Source: Lacimicrobium alkaliphilum | Lineage (GTDB): Bacteria > Pseudomonadota > Gammaproteobacteria > Enterobacterales > Alteromonadaceae | Assembly: GCF_001466725.1 (NCBI RefSeq) | Contig: NZ_CP013650.1 | Coordinates: 3,844,001-3,908,000, forward strand | DNA length: 64,000 bases | Direction of reading: 5' to 3' | In this document: one piece after another, positions 18,905-29,263 of the stretch | How positions within the stretch are numbered: the first letter of the stretch is position 1 | How the letters are laid out: every line of letters starts with the position of its first letter | Translations under genes and position numbers: made by a program | The notes under the pieces: generated by a model | Told to the model about the DNA's origin: nothing | What the model saw: the letters and a program-made list of their open reading frames with translations, nothing else | The model's database searches: none

Positions 18905-19942
18905 TAAGTCACCTGACTTTCCAGAGTCAGGATGAAGATGTAAGTCTAAAGGTGTTTTACCGGGCTGGTTGCCTATCTCTCTGACGAGTTTAGGTACCAG
19001 GTAACCCGGTAAACGCCTTATTATCCCCGCCATGATGGTTCTGGCCTGTTGTTCTGGCATATCAAAGTGCGCCGCACCCTGTACTTTATCCAGAAGGTGC
19101 AGATAGTAGGGTAAGACCCCGGCCCGGAATAACGCCTCACTGAGGTTCACCTGCGCGTCGACTGAATCATTCACGCCCTTCAACAGTACTGCCTGATTTA
19201 ACAACGTCACACCCGCCTGTTTTAAGGGTTGCAGCTTTGCCGCCACCTCGTCATCAATCTCATTGGCATGGTTAATATGCAGTACCAGCACAGGAGCCAG
19301 ACGGCTTTGGGTAAACCAGGCCAGTAACTCCTTTGTCAGCCTTGAGGGGATCACCACCGGCAAGCGGCTATGAATGCGTAACCGGCGTAAATGGGGGATC
19401 GCCTCAAGTTGCCCGGTCATCCAGGCCAGAAAGTCGTCTTTGGCCATCAGCGGGTCACCACCTGAGAAAATCACTTCATCAATTTTGTTATCCGCAGCAA
19501 TATAATCCAGTGCCTGCTGCCAGCCCTGCCTGGACAAAGCATTGTCTCCGTAGGGGAAATGGCGGCGAAAACAATAACGGCAATTTACCGCACAACCACC
19601 GCGAATAATCATCAGCACACGGCTCTGATATTTATGTAACAACCCCGGCACGGCAGACTGCTGTTCGTCCAGCGGATCTTCACTGTACCCGGGCGCTGCG
19701 GCCAGCTCTTTAACATCAGTGATCACCTGCCTTAACAGGGGATCGTCAGGATTTCCCTTCTGCATCCTGCGCACAAAGGGCCGTGGCACCATCAGCGGAA
19801 ACAGCTTTCTGGCACCGAAACCGGACTGGTAGTCAGCAGGGTTCAGTTGCAGGTCAGTTAACAATGTTTTCGGGTCGCGGTACGCCTGAGCTAATTCTTT
19901 TTGCCAGGAAACCTCTACAGGATCGATAATATTAGGTATCAT
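18875..19942 (-). CDS. epmB: EF-P lysine 2,3-aminomutase
   Basis: Radical-SAM, PLP-dependent enzyme making (R)-beta-lysine for attachment to EF-P. Landmarks match E. coli Epm[34 protein letters not shown], the iron-sulfur motif [70 protein letters not shown] and [20 protein letters not shown]. The frame opens at a TTG (19951), but ATG 19942 is the better start. It is divergent from efp with a 40-nt gap; epmA follows efp. The C-terminus is about 15 residues longer than in E. coli and overlaps the small convergent gene. Confidence 0.96.
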   Translation of the reverse strand: MIPNIIDPVEVSWQKELAQAYRDPKTLLTDLQLNPADYQSGFGARKLFPLMVPRPFVRRMQKGNPDDPLLRQVITDVKELAAAPGYSEDPLDEQQSAVPGLLHKYQSRVLMIIRGGCAVNCRYCFRRHFPYGDNALSRQGWQQALDYIAADNKIDEVIFSGGDPLMAKDDFLAWMTGQLEAIPHLRRLRIHSRLPVVIPSRLTKELLAWFTQSRLAPVLVLHINHANEIDDEVAAKLQPLKQAGVTLLNQAVLLKGVNDSVDAQVNLSEALFRAGVLPYYLHLLDKVQGAAHFDMPEQQARTIMAGIIRRLPGYLVPKLVREIGNQPGKTPLDLHLHPDSGKSGDLSGESIDSRA

Positions 19943-19982
19943 CTGCGCCAATACTGTGCGTTCGAATAGTAATGAGGAAAAA

Positions 19983-20552
19983 ATGGCATCTTACAGCACA
20001 AATGAGTTTAAAGCTGGGTTAAAAATCATGCTTGATGGTGAGCCCTGTAATGTTATGGAAAATGAATACGTCAAGCCGGGCAAAGGCCAGGCCTTTAACC
20101 GGGTTAAGATCCGCAAGCTGATCTCCGGCAAGGTACTGGAAAAAACCTTTAAATCCGGTGATACGGTAGAAGGCGCCGATGTTATCGACATCGAGCTGGC
20201 TTATTTGTATAACGACGGTGAATTCTGGCACTTTATGAATAACGAAACCTTCGAGCAGATTGCCGCTGACAGCAAAGCCGTAGGTGACAACGCCAAGTGG
20301 CTGGTAGAGAACGACGTCTGTACTCTGACACTCTGGAATGGCGCCCCCATCAGCGTATCACCGGCTAACTTTGTAGAACTGGAGATCACTGAAACGGATC
20401 CGGGCCTTAAAGGTGATACGGCAGGCACAGGCGGTAAACCCGCCACACTGGCAACAGGTGCTGTAGTCAGGGTACCACTGTTTGTGCAAACCGGCGAAGT
20501 CATCAAGGTCGATACCCGCAGCGGCGAGTATGTTTCCCGGGCACAGAAATAA
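19983..20552 (+). CDS. efp: Elongation factor P
   Basis: Relieves ribosome stalling at polyproline stretches. The 189 residues are standard: the N-terminal KOW-like domain with [16 protein letters not shown], whose Lys in PGKGQ is the beta-lysylation site, then two OB domains ending [22 protein letters not shown] lies 5 nt before ATG 19983; the upstream GTG (19956) was rejected. Both modifying enzymes, epmB and epmA, flank it, which supports the lysylated type of EF-P. Confidence 0.98.
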   Translation: MASYSTNEFKAGLKIMLDGEPCNVMENEYVKPGKGQAFNRVKIRKLISGKVLEKTFKSGDTVEGADVIDIELAYLYNDGEFWHFMNNETFEQIAADSKAVGDNAKWLVENDVCTLTLWNGAPISVSPANFVELEITETDPGLKGDTAGTGGKPATLATGAVVRVPLFVQTGEVIKVDTRSGEYVSRAQK

Positions 20553-20568
20553 CCTTCACAACTCCCGG

Positions 20569-20593
20569 AAAAGCCCGCCTGCTGTGGGCTTTT
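20569..20593 (+). terminator. Terminator hairpin after efp
   Basis: AAAAGCCCGC and GTGGGCTTTT pair over 10 bp (one G-T) around CTGCT, followed by CTTTTC. It lies 23 nt before epmA, so it may attenuate rather than block transcription into epmA. Confidence 0.75.
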
Positions 20594-20615
20594 CTTTTCA
20601 GGATTATTCTCTCCC

Positions 20616-21602
20616 ATGACAAACCCTGTCAGTAACAATAGCTGGCATCCCAGCGCTGAAATCCCAGTGTTAAAACAACGAGCCCGGCTACTGGGGGAAA
20701 TCAGACAGTTCTTTGCCCGGCGTAAGGTGATGGAAGTGGAAACCCCCTGTCTGTCTCATGCCACCGTGACTGATCAGCACCTGCAAAGCTTCAGCACCCG
20801 TTACACCGGCCCCGGGGTAGCTGAAGGAAAAACTCTGTACCTGCAAACTTCGCCGGAATACGCTATGAAAAGATTGCTGGCGGCCGGCAGCGGGGCCATC
20901 TATCAGATCTGTAAGGCATTCAGAAACGAAGAGTGCGGTCGTTATCACAATCCTGAGTTCACTATGCTCGAATGGTACCGGCCCGGTTTCGATCATCATC
21001 AGCTGATGCAGGAACTGGATGAACTGATGCAGATGATCTGTCATACCTCAGCGGCAAGCAAACTTAGCTACCAGCAGGCCTTTTTCCGCTATCTGGATTT
21101 GGATCCCCTGAGCGCGGATCTGCAGACCCTCCGACAAAAAGTCGCAGAGCAAGGCCACCGGGAGTTGGCGGAGCACGAGGAAGATCGCGACACATTATTA
21201 CAACTGCTGTTTTGTGAGGTGATAGAGCCGCAGATTGGCCAGCAAGCTCCTTGTTTTATTTATGATTTTCCCGCATCTCAGGCTGCGCTGGCACGCCTTA
21301 GCCCGGAAGACGAGCGCGTTGCCGAGCGATTCGAGCTTTATTATCAGGGCCTGGAGCTGGCCAATGGTTTTCATGAGCTCACCGATGCTGACGAACAACG
21401 ACGGCGTTTCGAACAGGATAACCTTAAACGGTGGCAAACCGGCAAACCAGAGAAACCCGTCGATGCTAACCTGCTGGCAGCACTTGAGCATGGGCTGCCC
21501 CCTTGTGCCGGTGTTGCTTTGGGTATCGACCGCCTGGTGATGCTGGCACTGAATAAGCCTGCCATCGGTGATGTACTCAGTTTCCACATAGGCCAAGCAT
21601 GA
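20616..21602 (+). CDS. epmA: EF-P (R)-beta-lysine ligase
   Basis: Class II lysyl-tRNA-synthetase-like enzyme without an anticodon domain that attaches beta-lysine to EF-P. The 328 residues are family-size. Motif 1 region [22 protein letters not shown] ([18 protein letters not shown]), [20 protein letters not shown], motif 2 [19 protein letters not shown] then TMLEWYRPG, and motif 3 [14 protein letters not shown] are all present. It overlaps rep by ATGA, so rep is probably translated by coupling. Confidence 0.95.
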   Translation: MTNPVSNNSWHPSAEIPVLKQRARLLGEIRQFFARRKVMEVETPCLSHATVTDQHLQSFSTRYTGPGVAEGKTLYLQTSPEYAMKRLLAAGSGAIYQICKAFRNEECGRYHNPEFTMLEWYRPGFDHHQLMQELDELMQMICHTSAASKLSYQQAFFRYLDLDPLSADLQTLRQKVAEQGHRELAEHEEDRDTLLQLLFCEVIEPQIGQQAPCFIYDFPASQAALARLSPEDERVAERFELYYQGLELANGFHELTDADEQRRRFEQDNLKRWQTGKPEKPVDANLLAALEHGLPPCAGVALGIDRLVMLALNKPAIGDVLSFHIGQA

Positions 21603-23611
21603 AGCTTAATCAGGCGCAAAATCAGGCGGTAAGTTTTATTTCCGGCCCCTGTCTGGTTCTGGCCGGTGCCGGCAGTGGTAAAACCCGGGTAATCACCAAT
21701 AAAATTGCTTATCTGGTACGGGACTGCGATGTGCCCGCCCGTTATATCCTGGCCGTGACCTTTACCAACAAAGCAGCCAGAGAGATGAAAGAACGGGTGG
21801 CGCTGACATTAGGCAAACAGGAATCCCGTGGTCTGAAAATCTCTACCTTTCACACGCTGGGCCTTAATATCATCAAGTCAGAGGTGAAAGAGATCGGTCT
21901 TAAACCCGGATTCTCACTGTTCGATGACAAAGACAGCATGGCACTGCTTAAAGATCTGACCATGGAGCAGTTAGATGGAGATAAAGAACAGTTATTCCTG
22001 TTACAAAGCTGCATTTCATCCTGGAAAAACGATCTGATCCTGCCGGAACAATTGCAAAAAAGAGCGTTGTCAGCGGGTGAGCAGGAGTTTGCACAGTTTT
22101 ATCTGCGCTATCAGCAGAATCTGCGTGCCTATAATGCCCTGGACTTCGATGACCTGATTATGCTGCCAACCCTGTTGCTGCGGCACAAGGAGCATGTGCG
22201 TCTGAAATGGCAGAAACGCGTACGCTATATGCTGGTGGATGAATATCAGGATACCAATACCAGCCAGTATGAACTGGTTCGCCTGCTGGTCGGAGAACGG
22301 GCCCGCTTTACGGTAGTGGGTGATGATGATCAGTCTATATACTCCTGGCGGGGCGCTAAACCGCAGAATCTGGTGTTATTGCAAAAAGATTTCCCCGCCC
22401 TGAGAGTCATCAAGCTGGAACAGAATTATCGCTCATCCGGGCGCATACTGCACTGCGCCAATATTCTGATCCAGAACAATCCACACGTATTTGAGAAGAA
22501 GCTCTATTCAGAACTGGGCTATGGTGAGCCGCTAAAGATTCTGCTGGCTAAAAATGAAGAACATGAGGCTGAGCGGGTGGTAGCCGAACTGATGGCCCAT
22601 AAGTTTATGAATGGCACTCAATATAAAGACTATGCAGTCTTGTATCGTGGCAATCACCAGTCAAGGTTGTTCGAGAAAGTGATGATGAGCAATCGTATCC
22701 CTTACAAGATTAGTGGCGGTATGTCGTTCTTTGCCCGTGCAGAAATCAAAGATATCATGGCTTATCTGCGCCTGTTGGTGAATCAGGATGACGACAATGC
22801 GCTGCTGCGGGTTATTAACACGCCAACCCGAGGCATTGGCCGTGCAACGCTCGAGAAACTGGGCAATTTTGCCAATGAGCTGCACGTTTCTTTGTTTGAG
22901 GCCGCCTGCCACCCACAACTGGGCAGTGTCATTTCAGGCAAGGGTTTAACCGCAATCGAGAACTTCAGCCGCTGGATTGTCGGACTCTCGGATAATGTCA
23001 TGCGCGGGGATACCCAGGCCGGGATCCGGGAAATGATTAAAAGCATGCAGTACGAAGAGTGGCTGTATGCCACCAGTACCAGCCCCAAAGCCGCGGAAAT
23101 GGGCATGAGTAATATCAGCACCCTGTTTGGCTGGATCACCAATATGCTCGAAGGCGATGAGCTTGAAGCTCCCATGACCTTACCTGAAGTGGTAAACAGG
23201 CTTATCCTGCGGGATATGATGGAGCGCGGTGAAGACAATGAGGACTCAGATCAGGTCCAGTTAATGACGCTGCACGCCTCCAAGGGCCTGGAATTTCCTT
23301 ATGTATTTATGGTGGGTATGGAAGAGGGCCTGCTGCCGCACCAGAGCAGTATTGATGAAGATAATATCGAAGAAGAACGGCGGCTGGCTTATGTGGGTGT
23401 GACTCGGGCCCAGCGGGAGTTGTTTTTTACGCTGGCAAAAGAGCGGCGTCAATACGGCGAGATACTGAATCCCGAGCCGAGCCGTTTTCTGTATGAATTA
23501 CCACAGGATGATCTGGTCTGGGAAAGCAAAAAACCCAAAGCCACAGCTGAGGAGCGTCAGCAAAAAGGCCAGACAGGTATCGCCAACTTGCGCAATCTGT
23601 TGAATAAATAA
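21599..23611 (+). CDS. rep: ATP-dependent DNA helicase Rep
   Basis: Superfamily 1A 3'-5' helicase that helps replication forks past obstacles. The 670 residues agree with E. coli Rep (673). Motifs: Q-motif LNQAQNQAV, Walker [16 protein letters not shown], Ia [88 protein letters not shown]. Start overlaps the epmA stop (ATGA). Its last six codons begin the first copy of a 102-bp tandem duplication that runs into the convergent gene. Confidence 0.96.
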   Translation: MKLNQAQNQAVSFISGPCLVLAGAGSGKTRVITNKIAYLVRDCDVPARYILAVTFTNKAAREMKERVALTLGKQESRGLKISTFHTLGLNIIKSEVKEIGLKPGFSLFDDKDSMALLKDLTMEQLDGDKEQLFLLQSCISSWKNDLILPEQLQKRALSAGEQEFAQFYLRYQQNLRAYNALDFDDLIMLPTLLLRHKEHVRLKWQKRVRYMLVDEYQDTNTSQYELVRLLVGERARFTVVGDDDQSIYSWRGAKPQNLVLLQKDFPALRVIKLEQNYRSSGRILHCANILIQNNPHVFEKKLYSELGYGEPLKILLAKNEEHEAERVVAELMAHKFMNGTQYKDYAVLYRGNHQSRLFEKVMMSNRIPYKISGGMSFFARAEIKDIMAYLRLLVNQDDDNALLRVINTPTRGIGRATLEKLGNFANELHVSLFEAACHPQLGSVISGKGLTAIENFSRWIVGLSDNVMRGDTQAGIREMIKSMQYEEWLYATSTSPKAAEMGMSNISTLFGWITNMLEGDELEAPMTLPEVVNRLILRDMMERGEDNEDSDQVQLMTLHASKGLEFPYVFMVGMEEGLLPHQSSIDEDNIEEERRLAYVGVTRAQRELFFTLAKERRQYGEILNPEPSRFLYELPQDDLVWESKKPKATAEERQQKGQTGIANLRNLLNK

Positions 23612-23796
23612 AATTGTAGGTCGGAATTCATTCCGACAACAAGAGCAGAGACCAGCGTACTTGTCGGGATAAATCCCGACCTACGATTAACCGGTAATCT
23701 GCTGAATAAATAAAATTTTAGGATGGAATTCATACCGACAACAAGAGCGGATATCGGCGTATTTGTCGGGATAAATACCGACCTCGATTAACCGGT
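23594..23796. repeat. 102-bp tandem duplication spanning two gene tails, with paired palindromes
   Basis: Copy 1 (23594-23695) begins in the last codons of rep (AATCTGTTGAATAAATAA); copy 2 (23696-23796) begins with AATCTGCTGAATAAATAA. Both end with TTAACCGGT, which in copy 2 is the real C-terminal end of the convergent GAF/GGDEF gene. Copy 1 carries two perfect palindromes, GTCGGAATTCATTCCGAC (23620-23637) and GTCGGGATAAATCCCGAC (23663-23680), inside outer arms GTAGGTCGG and CCGACCTAC. Copy 2 has several stem mismatches and one small deletion. Confidence 0.85.
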
Positions 23797-26409
23797 AACC
23801 ACTACGCCAATATCTTTGGGCTGCAGATCTTCCAGTCGTTGGGCCTCCACCACCATATTACCCTGCCCCAGTTCACAGCCAATTTCGCGCAGCGCGGTTA
23901 ACTGTTCTTCCCGATCGATACCTTCGGCAATCAACTGGAAACCCAGATGCTCGGCAATGCTCAGCACTGACTGGATCATCTTCAGGTTTTTCTCCGATTT
24001 TGGCAGAGACTTAACAAAACGATGGTCGATCTTCACATAGTCAAAGGGGTAGGAGTACAGGTAGCTCAATGACGCCAGGCCGCTGCCGAAATTATCCAGC
24101 ACCAGAGTGACACCGGCTTTCTTGAGCTTTTTCAGCGCCGGTAAAACATGCTGAGAACGCTGGTTCAGGGCATTCTCGTCGAACTCCAGTACCAGTTGCT
24201 CCGGCGAAATACCATATTCCTCTAATTGCTCCAGCAACTGATTAACCAGCTTGCTTTGCAGAATATGATTGATGCTCAGGTTCATAGCAATACGCAGCGG
24301 CTTGTTGGCCTGTGATTTAAGCTTACTCAGGCTTTCACAGGCCTTTTCCAACATGAAATTATCCATTTCTATGGTCAGCCCGGTATGCTCTGCCACATTC
24401 CAGAATTGTTCTCTTTTCACTTTACCTAAGGTGGGGTGAAGCCAGCGGATATAACATTCCAGATACACCCACTCATTATTGCTGAGGCTGACGGCCGGCT
24501 GACAGAAACATTCGAACAGACCTTCTTTGAGCATGCGCCTGAATTCGCTTTCCAGTTCCACTTCCTCAAGTAACCTGTCACGCATACTCGAATCAAAGGT
24601 CATATAACGGCCGCGACCAAAAGCTTTAGCCTGATACATGGCCGCATCAGCGTCCCTTATCACCTCATCGGCATTGGAATACCAGCTCTGAATAAAGGCA
24701 ATACCAATACTGGCACCGGAATACATTTCCTTGTCATCCAGTAAAAAGGGTTTGCCGAGCAAATCAATAATACGGCTGGCAACTTCTTCGGCATCGTCTT
24801 CGTCATCCAGACAATCGAGCAGGATGACGAACTCATCACCGCCCAGACGCGCAAGTAAGTCATGGCCACGGATGCACTGGCCGATACGCTTGGACACTTC
24901 AATCAGAAACATATCGCCGGCATGGTGACCAATGGTGTCGTTGATCAGCTTAAATCTGTCCAGATCGATAAACAGCACCGCAAAATTATGCTCCGGATGC
25001 CGTTTTTTATTGGCTACTGCCAGTTCCAGCCGATTGGTAAATAAAACTCTGTTAGGCAAATCTGTGAGCGCATCATGGTGGGCATCGTGGATCAGCTTAA
25101 GCTCGATTTCCTTACGCTCTTCAATTTGTTTTTTAAGATGCTGGTTGGTTTTATACAGCTCCTCAGTGCGCTCTTTTACTTTATCAGCCAGTTGCTGGTT
25201 CATTTCCTGAGTGGCTTCAGCCGCTTTTTTACGCTCCATGGCCACGGCAATGTGGTGGGAAACAAACTTTAACAGCTCGAGATCCTTGAGGGTGTAACCC
25301 TTATCTTTCTCATAGGTCTGTACCGCAATCACACCAGATATATCCCCGTCCACCACCAGTGGTGAACCTAACCAACAGTTATTGCGCTCAATCATGCGCT
25401 CACTGACTTCATCTTCCAGCTCACCGCTCTCGGTCAGGGCACTGGCTCGTTCCAAATCAATCAGTGCGGCCTGGCCAGTATTCAGCACATACTCTGTCAG
25501 CCCTTTACCCAAAGGACGAGAGTCAATTTGCTGATCCTTTTCATCACTGTAATAGGGAAAATCCAGACGCTTGCTTTTCTCGTCCAGCAGCGCCACATAA
25601 CAGTTAGGCGCGCTGAGCAGGCGGGACAGAATGTCGTGCAGGCTGGCATAAAAATCCAGCATATCGCCTTCCACATTGGCGGACAGTTCAGATATCTCAA
25701 ACAGTGCCTGCTGCAGTGACTCAATCTTTTGCCGTTCCTGAATCTCTTCCTGCAACTCTTCGTTAATGGTGCGAAGCTGACGGGTGCGCTCGCGAATGGT
25801 TTTCTCAGTGATCTCTCGGCTTTTTACCCGGTCAACCGCATTAACAATATGCTGGGAGACAAATACCAGCAGTTCCAGATCCTGTTCGCTGTATCGCACC
25901 GACTCGTCGTAACTCTGTACCACCATGGCACCAATTACCTGAGCACCACGCTTTAAGGGTACACCGATCCAGTCAACAGGATCCGAGCCCAGTTCCTCTG
26001 CGGCAATATGCTTCAGTTGTTGTTTGTAATTTTCCTTGGTCAGGAACAAGGGTTCACCGGTTCGCAACACATGGCCGGTAATGCCTTTTTTCAGTACCGA
26101 TGAGGGTAACTGGCGAACATTCAGCTCATCAAACTCATCCACAAAATAGACAAAGTCCACCAGTTCAGTGTTCTGTTCATAAAGCGCAACGAAGAAATTG
26201 CGGGCATTCATCATGCCGCTGATAATGTCATGAATAGCAGGGTACAGGCGTGACAGCTCGCTCACAGAATTGGCGAGTTCTGAAATATCAAACAGGGCTT
26301 TTTGTAAAGCCTCAGCCTGCCTGTATTTTTCTGTCAGTTGCTGAAGTTGCGGTACCAGGGCCCGTAACTCTTCAGCACTGAGGGCTTCAGCATTTCTGTC
26401 GATGGTCAT
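23788..26409 (-). CDS. GAF-GAF-GGDEF-degenerate EAL protein
   Basis: A cytoplasmic c-di-GMP protein of 873 residues. Two GAF-type sensor domains (about 55-190 and 230-380) are separated and followed by coiled coils (REITEKTIRERTRQLRTINE). The GGDEF domain has an intact RLGGDEF (about residue 525) and an RGHD inhibitory-site motif five residues before it. The EAL domain is altered: the EAL triplet reads ECY (about 651), DDFGTG reads DNFGSG (about 772), and the FSRP end is lost; MNLS, KID, AEG and the QG motif remain. It is probably a diguanylate cyclase with an impaired phosphodiesterase or binding domain. ATG 26409, with AAAGG nearby, was preferred over the frame start at 26532. Confidence 0.88.
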   Translation of the reverse strand: MTIDRNAEALSAEELRALVPQLQQLTEKYRQAEALQKALFDISELANSVSELSRLYPAIHDIISGMMNARNFFVALYEQNTELVDFVYFVDEFDELNVRQLPSSVLKKGITGHVLRTGEPLFLTKENYKQQLKHIAAEELGSDPVDWIGVPLKRGAQVIGAMVVQSYDESVRYSEQDLELLVFVSQHIVNAVDRVKSREITEKTIRERTRQLRTINEELQEEIQERQKIESLQQALFEISELSANVEGDMLDFYASLHDILSRLLSAPNCYVALLDEKSKRLDFPYYSDEKDQQIDSRPLGKGLTEYVLNTGQAALIDLERASALTESGELEDEVSERMIERNNCWLGSPLVVDGDISGVIAVQTYEKDKGYTLKDLELLKFVSHHIAVAMERKKAAEATQEMNQQLADKVKERTEELYKTNQHLKKQIEERKEIELKLIHDAHHDALTDLPNRVLFTNRLELAVANKKRHPEHNFAVLFIDLDRFKLINDTIGHHAGDMFLIEVSKRIGQCIRGHDLLARLGGDEFVILLDCLDDEDDAEEVASRIIDLLGKPFLLDDKEMYSGASIGIAFIQSWYSNADEVIRDADAAMYQAKAFGRGRYMTFDSSMRDRLLEEVELESEFRRMLKEGLFECFCQPAVSLSNNEWVYLECYIRWLHPTLGKVKREQFWNVAEHTGLTIEMDNFMLEKACESLSKLKSQANKPLRIAMNLSINHILQSKLVNQLLEQLEEYGISPEQLVLEFDENALNQRSQHVLPALKKLKKAGVTLVLDNFGSGLASLSYLYSYPFDYVKIDHRFVKSLPKSEKNLKMIQSVLSIAEHLGFQLIAEGIDREEQLTALREIGCELGQGNMVVEAQRLEDLQPKDIGVVVTG

Positions 26410-26490
26410 AATGCCTTTTATGAAAGCGAGTCCTTTGTTTATGTAGTTATATAATATCGCTAACCGGACAAAAATAGCGCAATTGATAAC

Positions 26491-26513
26491 AAAAGGCCAC
26501 CAAAAAGGTGGCC
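26491..26513 (-). terminator. Terminator of the cytochrome c5 gene
   Basis: GGCCACC and GGTGGCC form a 7-bp stem around five A (five T on the minus strand), followed on the minus strand by TTTTG. It lies 35 nt after the cytochrome stop. Confidence 0.75.
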
Positions 26514-26547
26514 CGTGTCGCACAGAAATCACTTATCTTTGAACAGA

Positions 26548-26949
26548 TTAGAGACCTTCTATCATATGCTCAATGGCGGCTTTAATATCATCTTCAGAGC
26601 AATTGGCGCAGGTTCCCATCGGCGGCATGGCGCCAATACCATTGATAGCGTTACTCAGCATGGAATCGAACCCCGGCTCCATACGTGGCGCCCAGTCTTC
26701 TGCAACACCGATTTTCGGTGCGCCCATGGCACCCGTGCCATGACAGGCAAAACAGGATGCCTGATAAATTTCCTGACCAGAACGCGGGCCTGAATCTGCC
26801 TCTGCGGTTTCAGCCTCAGCACCGGATACCCGCACCTGCCCAATTGGCTTAATGCGTTCTTTAATGGCGTCAGCCGATGAATCTGATGCCTGACCGGCAA
26901 AGGCCACTATTAATCCAACACTCAAGACGATCAACGTTTTAATCTTCAC
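26548..26949 (-). CDS. Cytochrome c5-like periplasmic electron carrier
   Basis: A 133-residue secreted monohaem cytochrome. A signal peptide (LIVLSVGLIVAFAGQA) precedes a variable linker. The haem motif is CFACH (about residue 67-71), with the Met ligand probably in GAMPPMG. The TCANCSEDD segment near the C-terminus supplies the extra CxxC pair typical of class I cytochrome c5. It would shuttle electrons in the periplasm. A terminator follows; no partner gene is adjacent. Confidence 0.9.
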   Translation of the reverse strand: MKIKTLIVLSVGLIVAFAGQASDSSADAIKERIKPIGQVRVSGAEAETAEADSGPRSGQEIYQASCFACHGTGAMGAPKIGVAEDWAPRMEPGFDSMLSNAINGIGAMPPMGTCANCSEDDIKAAIEHMIEGL

Positions 26950-27239
26950 AACCTACTCCCACTGCCACTGGTCTGCATAAATAATGATTTTTTCTGGGCC
27001 AAGATTATAACGGTTAATCATTACCCTACAACCTTTTATACTAACTCTGTAGACGATCAGTTCAGCTCAGATCCGAGCAACACCCTGGTCAGGCCTGTAA
27101 TGGCCCGGACTAAAAGCTTTCTCTCACTGACAAAAATGCAGCCTTCAAGATTGATTTCGGCCCGGGTTTACGGCATAGTACGCCGCGCTTAGGCCGGTGC
27201 AGCAACCTCAGCTGTCAAAGACCAAGCCACCATCACAAA

Positions 27240-27316
<77 letters not shown>

Positions 27317-27723
27317 TTTAAATCAGGTTTTACATAGATAGTATTCACTAACTCCTGTTGACCCGTGACCAAAATATTTCTTCCGCCTTAGCCACCAACG
27401 ACTGCCTTTTCCGACCTTCACTGACTAAATCATTGCCTCTGCAGCGTTATTTGCCCTGACTTTCCTTATGACCTTTGCTAATTTTCTCTTACCGGTACAA
27501 AAATCAGAAACAGTATCTTCTTTTTTTCCCATCTTCGAGTTTCGGAATATGTATCAACAATACTAATCTCTGCTTCCAGCAATGGAGCAAAGTGGACTTT
27601 TAACTACCCTAACCAAAAATCGGTGATGATAACTTCGGGTAAGCACAATATACGTGAAGAAACACTCTTCCAGTGATATCTGAAATTTCATCTTCTTCAT
27701 ATTGATCAACCTGCAACCTGCCC
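27317..27723. other. Gene-free stretch downstream of tRNA-Arg
   Basis: About 400 bases with no reading frame of note, no palindrome and no recognisable RNA on either strand. It separates tRNA-Arg from the left end of the IS3 remnant and is the first part of the AT-richer accessory DNA. Confidence 0.5.
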
Positions 27724-28827
27724 TGATCTAATGACACCGGACAATTTAATCAGAGACAATAACCGTCAGAGATTGAGGTGTCAGTATGAATCAGAAACGT
27801 GCGCATAAGCGCTATCCTAAAGCCTTTAAGGAAGAAGCGGTAGCCTTGTGGTATTGGAGCAGAGCTACAGCGTTTAATACGTGAGAATAAGACACTGCAT
27901 ATGGAGAAAGAAATTCAAAAAAAGCCTGCGTCTTCTCTGCCAAGGAAATGAAATAACGAAGGACTTTATTCAGACCGAAGCCTGTCATTTCCCAGTCACT
28001 CTGCTGAGTCTGGTGATGGGGGTAAGCCAGTCTGCTTATTACGACTGACTGAAGCGCCCAAGGCAGTTGATTGATGCTCAGGAGCTGTATTTGTACCGTC
28101 GCATCAAGACGTTGTGCGAACGTAGCAGGAGTAGCCTGGGGAATCGGGAAATGACCAAACAATTACGCAAAGAAGCCTTTGAAATTGGCCGTTACCGAGT
28201 CCGGAAGATAATAGCAACACTGGGGCTCACTGTTACCCTGCGTGTGGCTATAAAGCCACCACAAAGCGCAAGCACAGTGATACGGTGGCAGATAACATGC
28301 TGAACCAGAACTTTAACCCCATTTGGGACGAATCACGAGTGGGCCGATGAAGTCACCTATCCCAGAACAGCAGAAGGCTGAATGTATCTGGCCATTGTGA
28401 TGGATTTGTATTCACCGCACATTGTGGGCTGGCACGTTGATAAGCGCATGATCAGCAAAGCCCTTATCAAAGCCTACAACGTACACCAGACACTAAAAGG
28501 AATGGTGTTCCATAGCGACCGGGGCTCGCTGTACACGAGCAAGGCCTATCGCAGATTGGTAGAGAGCTGAGCTATGGCATGTGCGCCAGCATGAGTGACG
28601 TGGATACCTGCTGGGATAACGCCACAGTTAAGCGCTTCCTCGGTAGCCTTAAGAATGATTGGCTGTTGAAAGTACATCAGCCAAGTGGTGAGCACATGAA
28701 ACAGGACGTTGCGACTTACATGAGGTATTACAACCTCGAAAGGCTGCACTCGGCGGACAATGATACCTCGCCTGTGGAATATTGAAATTCTCAATTAAAT
28801 GTAATCCGGTTGGAGTTGACCAGTACA
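27724..28827 (+). mobile_element. Decayed IS3-family insertion sequence
   Basis: Candidate ends are TGATCTAATGACACCGGACA (27724) and, in reverse complement, TGTACTGGTCAACTCC (ending 28827). Both start with TG and share only partial identity, as expected for worn IS3-type inverted repeats. The length, about 1.1 kb, is slightly below the usual 1.2-1.3 kb. It encloses fragments of orfA and orfB. No target-site duplication is visible. Confidence 0.7.
27786..28785 (+). pseudogene. IS3-family transposase orfA/orfB remnant
   Basis: orfA starts MNQKRAHKRYPKAFKEEAVA, then loses sequence and shifts frame to ELQRLIRENKTLHMEKEI and KKACVFSAKEMK. orfB survives in pieces: DAQELYLYRRIKTLCERSRS, NREMTKQLRKEAFEIGRYRV, MYLAIVMDLYSPHIVGWHVD, MVFHSDRGSLYTSKAYRRLV and DTCWDNATVKRFLGSLKNDW. 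These are HTH_21 and DDE integrase-core (rve) segments. Several frameshifts and in-frame stops interrupt it, and the last catalytic Glu appears as Asp (LKNDW), so it cannot be active. Confidence 0.9.
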
Positions 28828-28891
28828 GTGTCCGAGCATTAAGGCTCTCATCGACCTTGTAACAGCTGCGCAAAGCAGAACACCACAGTAA

Positions 28892-29263
28892 ACTATCTTT
28901 ACATTCGCCAATCAAAGCTTTGAAGCTAATCAACCTAGTTTTCAAATAAGCAATCTTAGTTGTAGGTACAGTAGTGGTTATGAACTGAAACTCGCTGGTT
29001 TTGTAGTCTCTCGACCTGAGAGAACATGCAATAGAACCTATACTCATAGAAACACTGTCTATAGCATAGCCGGTAATGAGAACCGTATTTTAGCCGCTGG
29101 AGATACATTTTTCGCGGACCAACGGCTAAATTGGGCTTTTGACCTTAATCAATCTGTATTTCAACGAAAAAAGCAGGATGAAATATTGATCGTTAATCAC
29201 ACTGGGTTAAGTTTTCAAGAAGTTCAGTCACCATTCAATTGGTTATGTAATGACATTTTATAA
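28892..29263 (+). pseudogene. Open frame without start codon, likely 5'-truncated gene
   Basis: A 123-codon open frame with no ATG, GTG or TTG near its 5' end, beginning 64 bases after the right end of the IS3 remnant. The product is protein-like (RYSSGYELKLAGFVVSRPER, NENRILAAGDTFFADQRLNW, QDEILIVNHTGLSFQEVQSP) but I do not recognise it. It overlaps the end of the convergent lipoprotein gene by 40 nt. The simplest reading is a gene cut by the IS event; chance openness in AT-rich DNA is possible. Confidence 0.35.

Noticed and set aside
28649..29047. 132-codon minus-strand frame across the right end of the IS remnant
   Set aside because: It runs antisense through transposase orfB and across the IS end; the composition is not protein-like and it has no upstream signals.
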